From positions 1-64,000 of the forward strand of contig UQTR01000002.1 of the NCBI GenBank assembly GCA_900544065.1: 64,000 nucleotides of DNA. The letters run 5' to 3'. A model generated the notes under the pieces. That model made no database searches. It worked only from the letters and a program-made list of their open reading frames with translations, and was not told the origin of the DNA. Numbering within the stretch: the first letter of the stretch is position 1; each line of letters begins with the position of its first letter. Both the position numbers and the translations under genes were made by a program. Below are positions 1 to 8,856 of this stretch, one piece after another. The DNA is from an uncultured Collinsella sp. (GTDB taxonomy: Bacteria > Actinomycetota > Coriobacteriia > Coriobacteriales > Coriobacteriaceae).

Positions 1-58
1 AGGAGACGGCGAGTTAGCCGGCAGGTCGGCATGTCAATCCTGGTCTAACAGAGCCTTT

Positions 59-2644
59 TTATTTGCCCTTGGGCTTGCTGGCGTAGAACTTCTTCTTTTT
101 GGGTTTGCCGGCGGGGGAGGGACTGCCGGCGCCGTGCGGCCTGCTTTCGCCGTGCGGCTTGCCGTTGCCGGCGTGCCCGTGGCCAGGCGCTGCCGCGCGA
201 GGCTTGCGGGCCTCGGGGTTGCGCAGCTCCTCGACGCGCTCGGCAATCTCCTCGGCGCTAAAGCCGACCTCGGCCATGGCGTCCTCGATGGGCAGGCGAC
301 GCACGATATAGCAGTGGTGCACCTTTTGGTTGCGCGCGAAGTCCTCGGGGATGGTCTGAGCCGTAATGTCCTGTAGCACCACGCCCGCACGCGCGAGCTT
401 GCGCGTTTCGGGACGGAAGCCACGCAGGTTGCAGCTAAAGATGGCATGGCCACCCTGCGTGAGCAGGCGCGACACGCCGGCCAACAGCTCAACGTGGTCG
501 CGCTGGACATCCCAGGTGCGGCGGCCCATCTTGGACGAGTTCGAGAACGTGGGCGGGTCGACAAAGATCAAGTCCCAGCGATTGCGCGTCTGGCGCTGGT
601 CGCGAATCCAGGCGAGCACGTCGTCGCGCACAAAATGATGCTGCGGGCCCACAAAGCCGTTCTGGCGCATGTTGTGCTCGGCCCAGTCCAGGTAGGTGTT
701 CGAGAGGTCGACCGTCACGGTCTCCTCGACGCCACCATCGGCCGCGTAGCAGGTGGCGGTGCCGGTGTAGGCGAACAGGTTGAGGAAACGGCGCGCCTGC
801 TTGGCGTGCTCGCGCACCAGGTTGCGGGTGACGCGGTGATCCAAGAAGATGCCGACGTCCAGGTAGTCGTCAAAGTTGACGGCAAAGGTAAGGCCACCCT
901 CTTCGATGAGTGGCAGGCGACGGCGCGCGATATTGGCGCGCTCGCCCGAGCCGCCCTTGCCGGCGCCCTGCTTGCCGTACTGCGAGCCGCCGCGCGAGCG
1001 CATGCGGGCCTTGGCGTGCACATGCTCGGCAGGAACATCCAGGATACGCGGCGCGATCGCCAAAATGTCGAGCATGCGGGCCTGGGTCAGCGTGGGGTCG
1101 ATGGTCTTGGGTGCGGCGTATTCGGCAATGACGAGCCAGCGGCCCGGCGTTTGCGGGCATCCCTCGTACAGATCGATAGCGGCGGAGTAATCGGGCAGGT
1201 CGGCATCGTAGACGCGATAACAGCTCACGCCCTCGCGCTTGGCCCACTTGCGGCGCAGGCGGGCATTCTTGCGCAGGCGGTTGGCGAACTGCTCGGACTC
1301 GGGGATGAGCACGGGTAGCGGCTTGCCGTCGCCCAGGTCGAGCGTGGCGGCGGGCTCGGGCATGGCGGGGGCGGTGCCGGTCTCGTCGGCGGCGCCGGCA
1401 TCCGCAGCCTCGCCCTCGGCATCCGCACTGGTCGCGGCTTCAAATGCAGCGGCGGCGTGGTCGAGCGAGGGCCAAACCTCAATAGTCGCTTCTTCGTTGT
1501 TGGGCATGACGGCGATGGAGCGCTCGGGCTCGGCGTGGAGCGCGCGGGCCATAAGACCGTCGCGGGTGAGCGCGGCGACCGGTGCCGAAGCAAGCTCGGG
1601 CGCGCGGCGCAGCTCGCCGACCAGCGTCATGGCATCGTGCATGAGCGACAGCGGCGTCTCGGTGGTGTCTGCGACGATGGCGGCACCAGCGACAACGCCC
1701 GCATGATCCAGCACGGTAGCGGACTTGGCGGCGCAAAAATCGACAAAGCGCTTATATCCGGCGCACTTGACCATGCGCTCTGCGGTCTTGCGGGCGGCGG
1801 GGTCAGTGTCCACGGCGACGATGCGCGCCTGGCGCTCGCGGGCTGCGGCTTCGCGCTCGCGCGCCTCGGCAAGCAGATGCTCCCACAGAGCGGCATCGTG
1901 CAGCTGCCAGCCCTCAAAGCCCCAGTGCTCGCGGGCGGCGCCCGGTGCACGGTCGGCCAGGATGTTCACGGCCTCCAGCAGCAGACCGCCGCCGGCGCAC
2001 GAGGCGTCGACCAGCGTGGGTAGGGCCTCGTTCTCGTAATCGTCGGCCGTCAGCTCGCGCTCACACAGCGCGGTCCACCCGACCTGCGCCAGCACCAGCG
2101 CAGCGTAGTCGGGGCGCAACACGTGCGTGCCCTCGCCGGCGCGGGTCGCGGCGGGCGGCAGGCGCTTGAACAGCGGATCGCCCGAAAGGTCCAGGCTGAT
2201 GCTCGCACGGCGTTGACGCAGTGAAAGCAGCAGGTGGACATCGGGATCGGCGGCGTCGACGTCGGCACGACGACCGGTGGCCTCGGCCAGGCGGTCGCAC
2301 AGCGCGTCCTTGGCGCGCAGGGCCGAGAAGCGCGTGTTGCGCAGCTGCTCGGTCACGCCGCGGGCGGTGATGGCGATGGTGGCGTGCGCACGGACGATGT
2401 TCTCCCAGGCGATGTCGTAGACGCCGTCGTACAGTTCATCGGCATCCTGCGCCTCAAAGCGCCCGAGCACCACGAACACGCGGCTTGCCAGGCGCGACCA
2501 CAGGCACGCGCGATAGCCCTGCTCCAGCTCGCCCTCAAACGTGGCGCGGCCCTTCAGGCGGCGGACATGCGAAAGCCCGAGCCGCTTGAGCTCGTCGGCG
2601 AGTGCGGACTCAAAGCCCTCGGGGCAGCTTGCATAAAATTCCAT
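59..2644 (-). CDS. rlmL: Bifunctional 23S rRNA guanine methyltransferase RlmKL, with degenerate RlmL half
   Basis: Fused rRNA methyltransferase of 861 residues. In the family the N-terminal half (RlmL) makes m2G2445 and the C-terminal half (RlmK) makes m7G2069 of 23S rRNA. A THUMP-like region (about 1-160) precedes a Rossmann domain recognisable from the segment around REHWGFEGWQLHD. An acidic Ala/Glu-rich linker follows, then the RlmK domain with an intact VDPPTFSNSSKM motif near residue 695. The tail of about 60 residues is rich in Lys, Gly and His. The RlmL catalytic NPPYG motif is not visible; the matching place reads VADTTETPL, so the m2G activity is doubtful. The start is ATG at 2644 with AGAGAGG upstream. 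It is divergent from the HAD gene. Confidence 0.88.
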   Translation of the reverse strand: MEFYASCPEGFESALADELKRLGLSHVRRLKGRATFEGELEQGYRACLWSRLASRVFVVLGRFEAQDADELYDGVYDIAWENIVRAHATIAITARGVTEQLRNTRFSALRAKDALCDRLAEATGRRADVDAADPDVHLLLSLRQRRASISLDLSGDPLFKRLPPAATRAGEGTHVLRPDYAALVLAQVGWTALCERELTADDYENEALPTLVDASCAGGGLLLEAVNILADRAPGAAREHWGFEGWQLHDAALWEHLLAEAREREAAARERQARIVAVDTDPAARKTAERMVKCAGYKRFVDFCAAKSATVLDHAGVVAGAAIVADTTETPLSLMHDAMTLVGELRRAPELASAPVAALTRDGLMARALHAEPERSIAVMPNNEEATIEVWPSLDHAAAAFEAATSADAEGEAADAGAADETGTAPAMPEPAATLDLGDGKPLPVLIPESEQFANRLRKNARLRRKWAKREGVSCYRVYDADLPDYSAAIDLYEGCPQTPGRWLVIAEYAAPKTIDPTLTQARMLDILAIAPRILDVPAEHVHAKARMRSRGGSQYGKQGAGKGGSGERANIARRRLPLIEEGGLTFAVNFDDYLDVGIFLDHRVTRNLVREHAKQARRFLNLFAYTGTATCYAADGGVEETVTVDLSNTYLDWAEHNMRQNGFVGPQHHFVRDDVLAWIRDQRQTRNRWDLIFVDPPTFSNSSKMGRRTWDVQRDHVELLAGVSRLLTQGGHAIFSCNLRGFRPETRKLARAGVVLQDITAQTIPEDFARNQKVHHCYIVRRLPIEDAMAEVGFSAEEIAERVEELRNPEARKPRAAAPGHGHAGNGKPHGESRPHGAGSPSPAGKPKKKKFYASKPKGK

Positions 2645-2719
2645 GGGTGACCTCTCTGGTTGCGTCGCTCCATTATATGATGGATGCTTCGTTTGCCCTT
2701 ATCCTCGAAAGGAACCCAT

Positions 2720-3547
2720 ATGATTGATGCGTGCCCCGATTCCGCCGTGCTCTTTTTTGACGTGGACGGCACGCTGACGTCGTTCGATCCCGACGATATG
2801 ACCGATAAGGACTTTTCGGCGGTTCGTCCCTCGCAGACGGTGGTTGAGGCGTTCCGTGCACTGCGCGATGCAGGGCACAAGGCATTTATCTGCACGGGCC
2901 GCCCCCTGTGGCTTATCGCCGATAGCCTGCGTGCGCTCGACCCCGCGGGCATCGTTGCCATGGCGGGAGCCACGCTCGAGGTCGAGGGACGCGTGGTACA
3001 CGAGGACTGCTTTGACGAAGACATTGTTGCGGAGCTCGCTCGCCGTATGGCCGCGGCAGGGATTGAGGCCTTTTTCGAGACCAACGTGGCTACTTTTGCC
3101 CTGGAACCCGCGGGTGTTGAGCAGTCGTCTCTGATCGGCACTTCTGTGGCGCACAGCACCGAGGAGATGCGCGTCGACGGCAGTCTGCGCGTGGGCAAGG
3201 TATGCCTCAATGTGCCCAGTTTGGCTCGCGTAGCCAACGATGACGGCTTTATCGATTGCGAGTTTGAGCTGTGCAACACCGGTGGCCAGAATCGCGAGCT
3301 GAGCCCCAAGGGCATTGACAAGGGCGTGGGCGTGGCGCGAGCGCTGGCGTATCTGGGCCGCGAGGGAAATGCGCGCACCTTTGGCTTTGGCGATTCGGGC
3401 AACGACGTGGGCATGCTCGCCGCCGTCGAGACGGCCGTTGCCATGGGTAACGCCATGCCCGAGGTCAAGGCAGTCGCCGACTACGTGACCGACGACGTCG
3501 CACACGACGGCACGGTTACGGCGATGCGCCACTTCGGCTTGATTTAA
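2720..3547 (+). CDS. HAD-superfamily (Cof-type) phosphatase
   Basis: Soluble hydrolase of 275 residues. The nucleophile motif DVDGT lies close to the N-terminus (FFDVDGTLT) and the C-terminal GFGDSGNDVGML motif supplies the Mg-binding acidic residues. Between them sits a large cap, the layout of the type IIB Cof/YwpJ group, which dephosphorylates sugar phosphates and related small molecules. The substrate cannot be told from sequence. The start at 2720 is chosen over an in-frame ATG at 2684 because GAAAGGA lies 7 bases before it and because the domain begins right after it. A strong hairpin terminator follows. Confidence 0.85.
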   Translation: MIDACPDSAVLFFDVDGTLTSFDPDDMTDKDFSAVRPSQTVVEAFRALRDAGHKAFICTGRPLWLIADSLRALDPAGIVAMAGATLEVEGRVVHEDCFDEDIVAELARRMAAAGIEAFFETNVATFALEPAGVEQSSLIGTSVAHSTEEMRVDGSLRVGKVCLNVPSLARVANDDGFIDCEFELCNTGGQNRELSPKGIDKGVGVARALAYLGREGNARTFGFGDSGNDVGMLAAVETAVAMGNAMPEVKAVADYVTDDVAHDGTVTAMRHFGLI

Positions 3548-3548
3548 T

Positions 3549-3589
3549 AAATGGCCGGTTCGCCCTCGATGTGGGCGAACCGGCCATTT
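3549..3589. terminator. Bidirectional hairpin terminator
   Basis: Perfect inverted repeat of 17 bp (AAATGGCCGGTTCGCCC and its complement) around a 7-base loop, flanked by A and T runs. It lies between the convergent HAD gene and the DeoR gene and can end transcription from both sides. Confidence 0.85.
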
Positions 3590-3592
3590 GAG

Positions 3593-4384
3593 TTATTTTG
3601 CAAAATAGAGCTTGGGATGACTGCGGCTGCTTTCGATGGCCGCCGTCATGATGCCCTCATTGTCTCCATCAACGATGATGCCATCGAGGTCATCGATCTG
3701 CGCGGACTGATAAAAACTGGTCTTGTTGAACTTTCCCTGGTCAACCATCATATAGCCCTGGTTTGAGTTGGTCAGATACATGCTCTTGATCATGGCCGAG
3801 AAGTCATGCTCGACGGTAAAGCCGTGGTCGGGATGGAATCCGTCCGCGCTGACAAATGCCTTGTCGGCATGAAGCTTGCTCATGCAGTCGAGCGTTAGCG
3901 CGCCCGCGAGATAAAGGTGACCCTTTCGCACGGAGCCGCCTAACAGCACTACCGAAGCATTGGGCAGATTAAAGCTGGCATAGTTTGCGATAGCAAGATC
4001 GCCGGTGATGATGGTGATATCGCGTTTGTCCATGAGGGCCTTAGTGAAGTAAAAGGCCGTGGTGCCGATGTCGATCACCAGAACGTCGCCATCGTCAACA
4101 AGAGTTGCTGCGGTCGCGGCGATTGCCTCCTTGGCCTCGACTTGGACATTGATGCGCTCTTCGGGATACGAAATGGCATTGGAACGAGAAAGCGATACCG
4201 CTCCGCCACGTACGCGACGCAGCTTGCCTTCCGATTCCAGCGAGACGAGGTCGTGTCGCGCGGTAACTTCCGAAACCGAAAAGCGGCGAACGATGTCGGA
4301 TACCGAGATATTTGGCTTTTCGGCCAGCCAGTTCATGATAAATCGCTGACGTTCGGCCGGGGAAAGGTCTGAAGTTGATGCCAT
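3593..4384 (-). CDS. DeoR-family transcriptional regulator
   Basis: Repressor of 263 residues. An N-terminal DeoR helix-turn-helix (about 10-60, SVSDIVRRFSVSEVTARHDL) is followed by the DeoRC sugar-phosphate sensor domain with the segment DDGDVLVIDIGTT. ATG at 4384 with AAAGGAG upstream is the start; the frame stays open far upstream but only as antisense of the transaldolase gene. It faces the transaldolase/PTS operon across a 360-bp gap containing repeated GCTTTCGATA boxes, so it most likely controls that operon and responds to a phosphorylated sugar made by it. The inducer is unknown. Confidence 0.9.
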   Translation of the reverse strand: MASTSDLSPAERQRFIMNWLAEKPNISVSDIVRRFSVSEVTARHDLVSLESEGKLRRVRGGAVSLSRSNAISYPEERINVQVEAKEAIAATAATLVDDGDVLVIDIGTTAFYFTKALMDKRDITIITGDLAIANYASFNLPNASVVLLGGSVRKGHLYLAGALTLDCMSKLHADKAFVSADGFHPDHGFTVEHDFSAMIKSMYLTNSNQGYMMVDQGKFNKTSFYQSAQIDDLDGIIVDGDNEGIMTAAIESSRSHPKLYFAK

Positions 4385-4744
4385 AAGTCGCTCCTTTTGA
4401 ACGAAAGGCAAAAGAAATGCCTTTCGTAATCGAAATATAACGTATCGATATGAAAAGAACAAGGCGAAATCGAGCGAACGAGATGAATGACACGCCTTGC
4501 TTTTATTTGTAATTAGTAGTTGGCCTGACGTGCAGAATGCCTGCAACAGCCAGTAAAGAGTCTTGCCTGAAAGGTGTTCGAAAAAAAGTGAGATACGTTC
4601 ACGCCCGATAATCGACCGTTCACGGAAAGTTGGCAATTGAGCTTTCGATATCTTTTGAAGTAGTTTATAAAAGAAAGCCGAAAAGCTTTTGAAACAAAGA
4701 AAAAGGCTTTCGATAGCAATAATGCTAGATGAGAAAGGACCAAC
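4385..4744. promoter_or_regulatory. Divergent control region with candidate DeoR boxes
   Basis: This 360-bp AT-rich gap holds no gene. GCTTTCGATA occurs twice, identically, at 4641-4650 and 4706-4715. A hairpin with arms CGAAAGGC/GCCTTTCG lies at about 4400-4425, just before the DeoR start, and GAAAGCC/GGCTTTC arms at about 4673-4712. DeoR-family repressors commonly bind repeated TTTCG-type half-sites, so these are the natural operator candidates for both genes. Confidence 0.5.
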
Positions 4745-5455
4745 ATGGCGATCAAGGTGTTTGCCGACGGCGCTAACCTCGAGGGCATGCTTGACATGCA
4801 CGACAATGGCAACGTTCAGGGCTTCACGACCAATCCTTCCCTTATGAAGGCCGGTGGCGTGACTGACTACCGTGCTTTTGCCAAGACGGTTCTTGAGCAC
4901 ATCACCGATGTGTCGGTCTCTTTTGAGGTGTTCGCCGACGACGAGGCTGGTATGGAGGCCGAGGCTCGCGAGATCGCAACCTGGGCGGACAACGTCTACG
5001 TTAAGATTCCGGCGCTCAACACCAAGGGCGAGTCCACCGCCGCGCTGGTCAAGCGCCTTTCCGCCGATGGCATCAAGGTGAATGTCACCACCATCTTCAC
5101 GCCCGAGCAGGTCGACGAGTTCGTCGATGCCGTCTCTGCCGAGACCCCCTCTATTCTGTCTATCTTTGCCGGCCGAATCGCCGATACCGGTGTCGATCCG
5201 CTGCCCCTCATGGCAGAGTCCGTAAAGAAGGCTGCCGTCAAGCCCGCCGCCGAGGTTCTCTGGGCATCCACGCGTGAGGTGCTCAACATCTTCCAGGCAG
5301 AGTCTGTTGGCTGCCAGATCATTACGGTCCCCAATGCCCTTCTTGCCAAGCGCAAGAATTTCGGGAAAGATTTGCTTGAGTACTCGCTTGATACGGTCAA
5401 GGGCTTTGCCCGCGACATTCAGGCGCTTGGTTTTCATATCCTGCCCGAGGAGTAG
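4745..5455 (+). CDS. Transaldolase-like protein (TalC/FSA family), copy 1
   Basis: Class I aldolase of 236 residues, the short transaldolase / fructose-6-phosphate aldolase type. The Schiff-base lysine is K87 in VYVKIPA; the N-terminal FTTNPSLMK and central FAGRIADTGVDP motifs are family hallmarks. It would move a dihydroxyacetone unit between sugar phosphates, or cleave fructose 6-phosphate. It starts 6 bases after GAGAAAGGA and is the first gene of the PTS operon (10-bp gap to IIA), so it probably processes the imported sugar. A close paralogue follows the operon at 8050. Transaldolase and F6P aldolase cannot be separated here. Confidence 0.85.
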   Translation: MAIKVFADGANLEGMLDMHDNGNVQGFTTNPSLMKAGGVTDYRAFAKTVLEHITDVSVSFEVFADDEAGMEAEAREIATWADNVYVKIPALNTKGESTAALVKRLSADGIKVNVTTIFTPEQVDEFVDAVSAETPSILSIFAGRIADTGVDPLPLMAESVKKAAVKPAAEVLWASTREVLNIFQAESVGCQIITVPNALLAKRKNFGKDLLEYSLDTVKGFARDIQALGFHILPEE

Positions 5456-5464
5456 GGGGCGAGC

Positions 5465-5911
5465 ATGCTGACCGATCTTCTTAAGCCCGAGCTTGTTGCC
5501 TGCCATGTCGAGGCCTCCGATTGGGAGGAAGCGATCAAGGCGTGCGGCAAATTGCTCGTAGACGCCGGCAAATGCGACCAGAGCTATGTCGACGCCATGA
5601 TTTCATCGGTTCACAAATTCGGTCCCTATATGGTTCTGGAAGAGGGCATCGCCATGCCCCATGCCCAGGCCGATGGCAACGTGAGCGAAGCGGGAATCTG
5701 CATCGTCACGCTTGATCCTGCGGTTGCGTTTGGACATGAGGATTTCGATCCGGTTCACGTGCTCGTGGGCATCTGCGCGCCCGACCCCAAGGCCCATCTT
5801 GGCTGCTTGGCGGAGCTTTCGCAGATGTTCGAGGACGAGGACTGCGTTGCCAAGCTTAGCGCATGCGATTCGCCCGAGCAGGTTTTGGAGACCATGCGTT
5901 CATTCTTTTAG
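5465..5911 (+). CDS. PTS sugar transporter subunit IIA (ascorbate/mannitol-fructose type)
   Basis: Cytoplasmic phosphocarrier of 148 residues in the EIIA-2 fold. The phosphorylated histidine is H66 in GIAMPHAQA. It accepts phosphate from HPr and passes it to the IIB protein encoded 75 bp downstream. Having IIA, IIB and IIC as separate proteins matches the ascorbate (Ula/Sga) family. It lies in one transcript with the transaldolase upstream. The sugar cannot be read from IIA alone. Confidence 0.88.
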   Translation: MLTDLLKPELVACHVEASDWEEAIKACGKLLVDAGKCDQSYVDAMISSVHKFGPYMVLEEGIAMPHAQADGNVSEAGICIVTLDPAVAFGHEDFDPVHVLVGICAPDPKAHLGCLAELSQMFEDEDCVAKLSACDSPEQVLETMRSFF

Positions 5912-5986
5912 GCCTTAATGGCACGGCGATGCGTCGCCGCTTTTGGATAGACGGAAAACCGTCACGTGTAGGAGAGGAAGGTTGCC

Positions 5987-6262
5987 ATGCATATCATCAC
6001 CGTATGCGGAAACGGCATCGGGTCCAGCCTGATGCTCGCTGGCAAAGTCGAGGAGCTTTGCGAGGAGGAGGGCATCAAGGCCGACGTTGAGTCTATGGAC
6101 CTGAACGGTGCTTCTTCCGCAAATCCGGATCTGTTCATCACCGTTAAGGAACTCGCCCCCGAGCTCCACGGCAACGTTGTGATCGTTCGCAGCTATGTGA
6201 ACAAGAAGAAGATCCGCGAAGACGCCCTCGAGGCAATCAAGGCGGCCGCCGCTAACGCCTAA
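5987..6262 (+). CDS. PTS sugar transporter subunit IIB (ascorbate type)
   Basis: Small cytoplasmic phosphocarrier of 91 residues. The phosphocysteine is C7 in the N-terminal loop VCGNGIGSS, as in UlaB. It receives phosphate from IIA and hands it to the sugar bound by IIC. ATG at 5987 follows GGAGAGGAAGG. It lies between the IIA and IIC genes on the same strand. Confidence 0.9.
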   Translation: MHIITVCGNGIGSSLMLAGKVEELCEEEGIKADVESMDLNGASSANPDLFITVKELAPELHGNVVIVRSYVNKKKIREDALEAIKAAAANA

Positions 6263-6333
6263 AGCGGCACAAAAAAGGGCGGTTCCCTGTGGAAGAGGGA
6301 AACGCGCCCACGTTAGAGAGAAAGGAAGCGCAG

Positions 6334-7725
6334 ATGCAAGCCATCCTTCCCATACTTGAGTTTATCCAATCGATTCTGACCAAGCCAGCGTGGATTATGG
6401 GTCTATTTGCCTTTGTGGGCCTTGTCGCGCTTAAGCGTCCTGCCCACAAGGTGATGACGGGCACCCTGAAGCCCATTCTTGGTTACATCATGCTGTCCGC
6501 CGGCGCCGCTGTTGTTCAGGAGAACCTTGCTCCGCTGGGTACCTTCATCGAGACCGGTTTCCACATCACCGGCGTCGTGCCCAACAACGAGGTCGTCGTT
6601 TCGATGGCTCAGAGCGTCCTCGGCGTTCAGACCATGATGATCCTGATTCTCGGCTATGTCGTGAACATTATCATTGCCCGCTTTACCAAGTTTAAGTACA
6701 TCTTCCTGACGGGCCATCACAGCATGTTTATGGCCTGCCTGCTGTCTGCCGTTCTGCAGGCATCTGGCTTCCAGGATGTCCAGCTTGTCATCGTGGGCGG
6801 CATGTTCCTGGGCCTCGTGAGCGCTATGCTTCCCGCCGTTGGTCAGCGTTTCACCGAGAAGGTTACCGATGGCGATGAAATCGCCATGGGCCACTTCGGT
6901 TCACTCGCCTATTACATCTCCGCTGCAGTCGGTACGCTTTTTGCTAAGGACGCCGAGGAGAACAGCACCGAGAAGATCGAGGTTCCCGAGAAGTTCGCCT
7001 TCCTGCGCGACACTACCATCTCCACGGCTCTTACCATGGCCTTCTTCTACCTGGTTACCGCTTTCGCCGCTTACATCGCAGATCCTGCGGTCGTTACCAA
7101 GACCGCTGGCGGCGACAACGTGATTGTCTATGCCCTGACCTGTGCCCTGTCCTTTGCCGTTGGTGTCACCATCGTCTATAACGGCGTTCGTATGATCCTT
7201 GCCGACCTGGTCCCGGCTTTCCAGGGCATCTCCAACAAGCTGATCCCCGGTGCCATCCCCGCCGTCGACTGCGCCGTCTTCTTCCCCTATGCTCCCACCG
7301 CCGTCATCCTCGGCTTTGTCGCTTCCTTTATCGGTGGCGTGGTCGGTATGTTCATCGTGGGCGCTACCCTGGGCATCTTCATCATCCCGGGCATGGTTCC
7401 TCACTTCTTCTGCGGTGCTACCGCGGGCATCTACGGCAATGCTACCGGCGGTCGCAAGGGCGCAGCTCTTGGCGCTTTCGTCAACGGCCTGCTCATCACC
7501 TTTGCCCCGGCCCTGCTCCTGCCCGTTCTTGACGTCTTTGGCTTCAAGAACACTACGTTCGGCGACTTCGATTTCTCCGTCATTGGTATTACGCTTGGCC
7601 GCGCTGCCGAGGCCTTCGGTACCACCGGTGTCTACGCGATTCTTGCTGTCCTTCTGATCGTCGCCTTCGTCCCCAACTTCATCCACACCAAGGGTGCTGT
7701 GATCAATCACGTTGAGGAAGAGTAA
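6334..7725 (+). CDS. PTS ascorbate-type permease subunit IIC (UlaA family)
   Basis: Integral membrane permease of 463 residues, close to the 465 of E. coli UlaA, with many hydrophobic segments. MQAILPILEF at 6334 is preferred as start over an ATG at 6289 because GAGAAAGGA lies before it and the family begins with this helix. With IIA and IIB it forms a complete Ula-type PTS. The operon carries transaldolase genes rather than the ulaD/E/F ascorbate-degradation genes, so the substrate may be another acid or pentose-like sugar. A terminator follows. Confidence 0.88.
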   Translation: MQAILPILEFIQSILTKPAWIMGLFAFVGLVALKRPAHKVMTGTLKPILGYIMLSAGAAVVQENLAPLGTFIETGFHITGVVPNNEVVVSMAQSVLGVQTMMILILGYVVNIIIARFTKFKYIFLTGHHSMFMACLLSAVLQASGFQDVQLVIVGGMFLGLVSAMLPAVGQRFTEKVTDGDEIAMGHFGSLAYYISAAVGTLFAKDAEENSTEKIEVPEKFAFLRDTTISTALTMAFFYLVTAFAAYIADPAVVTKTAGGDNVIVYALTCALSFAVGVTIVYNGVRMILADLVPAFQGISNKLIPGAIPAVDCAVFFPYAPTAVILGFVASFIGGVVGMFIVGATLGIFIIPGMVPHFFCGATAGIYGNATGGRKGAALGAFVNGLLITFAPALLLPVLDVFGFKNTTFGDFDFSVIGITLGRAAEAFGTTGVYAILAVLLIVAFVPNFIHTKGAVINHVEEE

Positions 7726-7782
7726 TCCAGGCATACGTTAAGCCCTAATCGGGCGGAGCTCCGATAACCGGCTCCTACACGG

Positions 7783-7821
7783 AAGCGGTGACGTCTCAAA
7801 TGAGGCGTCACCGCTTTTTGT
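7783..7821 (+). terminator. Rho-independent terminator of the PTS operon
   Basis: Arms AAGCGGTGACG (7783-7793) and CGTCACCGCTT (7806-7816) enclose a 12-base loop and are followed by TTTTTG. It separates the PTS genes from the second transaldolase. Confidence 0.85.
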
Positions 7822-8049
7822 TTTGGAGTGGTTGTGAAAACGCACCGGTGAAGCGCTGTCTCTGCGCCGCGAACGGAATCAACCGCGATGATCAGCAAAA
7901 ACGTTTTGCCGCTGGGGTGTCGATATAAAAATGGTAAAACTGCAAAACCGTTCGCCGAGAAGATGAAAACCCGCAGCTCACGCCTTGATAAACGTAGGTA
8001 AAGTGTTTAGCAGTTTATCGCCCATGTGCAAGCGAAAGGAATCAGGCAG

Positions 8050-8754
8050 ATGGCAATCAAGGTGTTCGCTGACGGTGCAAACCTCGAGGGCATGCTCGAC
8101 ATGTACGAGAACGGCAACGTTCAGGGTTTCACGACCAACCCGTCCCTTATGAAGAAGGGCGGCGTGACGGATTACCGCGCGTTTGCCAAGGAGGTCCTGG
8201 CCCACATCACCGATGTGTCCGTCTCGTTTGAGGTCTTTGCCGACGACGTCGAGACCATGGAGGTCGAGGCCCGCGAGATCGCTACCTGGGCCGAGAACGT
8301 CTACGTCAAGATTCCGTGCGTGACTACCAAGGGCGAGTCCACCGCCGAGCTGGTGCGCAAGCTTTCGGCCGATGGCATCAAGGTCAACGTCACCACCATC
8401 TTTACGCCTACGCAGGTCGACGAGATGGTCGAGGCCGTTAATGCCGAGACGCCGTCCATCATCTCGCTCTTTGCCGGCCGTATCGCTGACACCGGCGTCG
8501 ATCCCATTCCGTTTATGACGGAGTCGGTGAAGAAGGCCGCCGCCAAGCCCAACTGCGAGGTCCTGTGGGCGTCCACGCGTGAGCTTATCAATATTTACCA
8601 GGCGGAAGGATGCGGTTGCCAGATCATCACGGTGCCCAACAGCATCCTGGCCAAGCGTAAGAACATCGGCCATGACCCGTACGAGGTCTCGCTCGATACC
8701 GTGCGCGGTTTTGCCAAGGATATCGCCTCGCTCGGTTTCCATATCCTGCCGTAA
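8050..8754 (+). CDS. Transaldolase-like protein (TalC/FSA family), copy 2
   Basis: Class I aldolase of 234 residues, near-identical in layout to the protein at 4745: same MAIKVFADGANLEG start, FTTNPSLMKKGG, Schiff-base lysine in VYVKIPC, and HILP end. GAAAGGA precedes ATG 8050; an ATG at 8026 lacks a site. It is cut off from the PTS operon by the terminator at 7783 and has its own 230-bp upstream region, so it may be expressed separately. The pair looks like a local duplication. A 16-bp copy of its 3' end recurs at 8893-8908. Confidence 0.85.
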   Translation: MAIKVFADGANLEGMLDMYENGNVQGFTTNPSLMKKGGVTDYRAFAKEVLAHITDVSVSFEVFADDVETMEVEAREIATWAENVYVKIPCVTTKGESTAELVRKLSADGIKVNVTTIFTPTQVDEMVEAVNAETPSIISLFAGRIADTGVDPIPFMTESVKKAAAKPNCEVLWASTRELINIYQAEGCGCQIITVPNSILAKRKNIGHDPYEVSLDTVRGFAKDIASLGFHILP

Positions 8755-8784
8755 CGCGAACGCTGACTACATCGCGGGTTGTTC

Positions 8785-8856
8785 GCCCCGGCCTTTCCTT
8801 TCCCTATCGCTCACGCGCTTCGCGAGGGTCGCGCTAGGCAAAGGAAAGGCCGGGGC
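8785..8856. terminator. Long hairpin after transaldolase 2
   Basis: Outer arms of 14 bp, GCCCCGGCCTTTCC at 8785-8798 and its exact complement at 8843-8856, enclose a 44-base interior with further self-complementarity. It probably ends the transaldolase transcript, though no T run follows. Similar G/C-rich palindromes fill other gaps of this window. Confidence 0.5.

Noticed and set aside
1..58. Possible gene end before rlmKL
   Set aside because: Too little sequence to judge; no stop-terminator pattern is recognisable.
446..1318. Long plus-strand frame opposite rlmKL
   Set aside because: Antisense shadow in GC-rich sequence; no ribosome site or domain.
4385..5506. Upstream extension of the DeoR frame to about 637 codons
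   Set aside because: The extra part is antisense to the transaldolase gene; a good ribosome site and the HTH begin at 4384.
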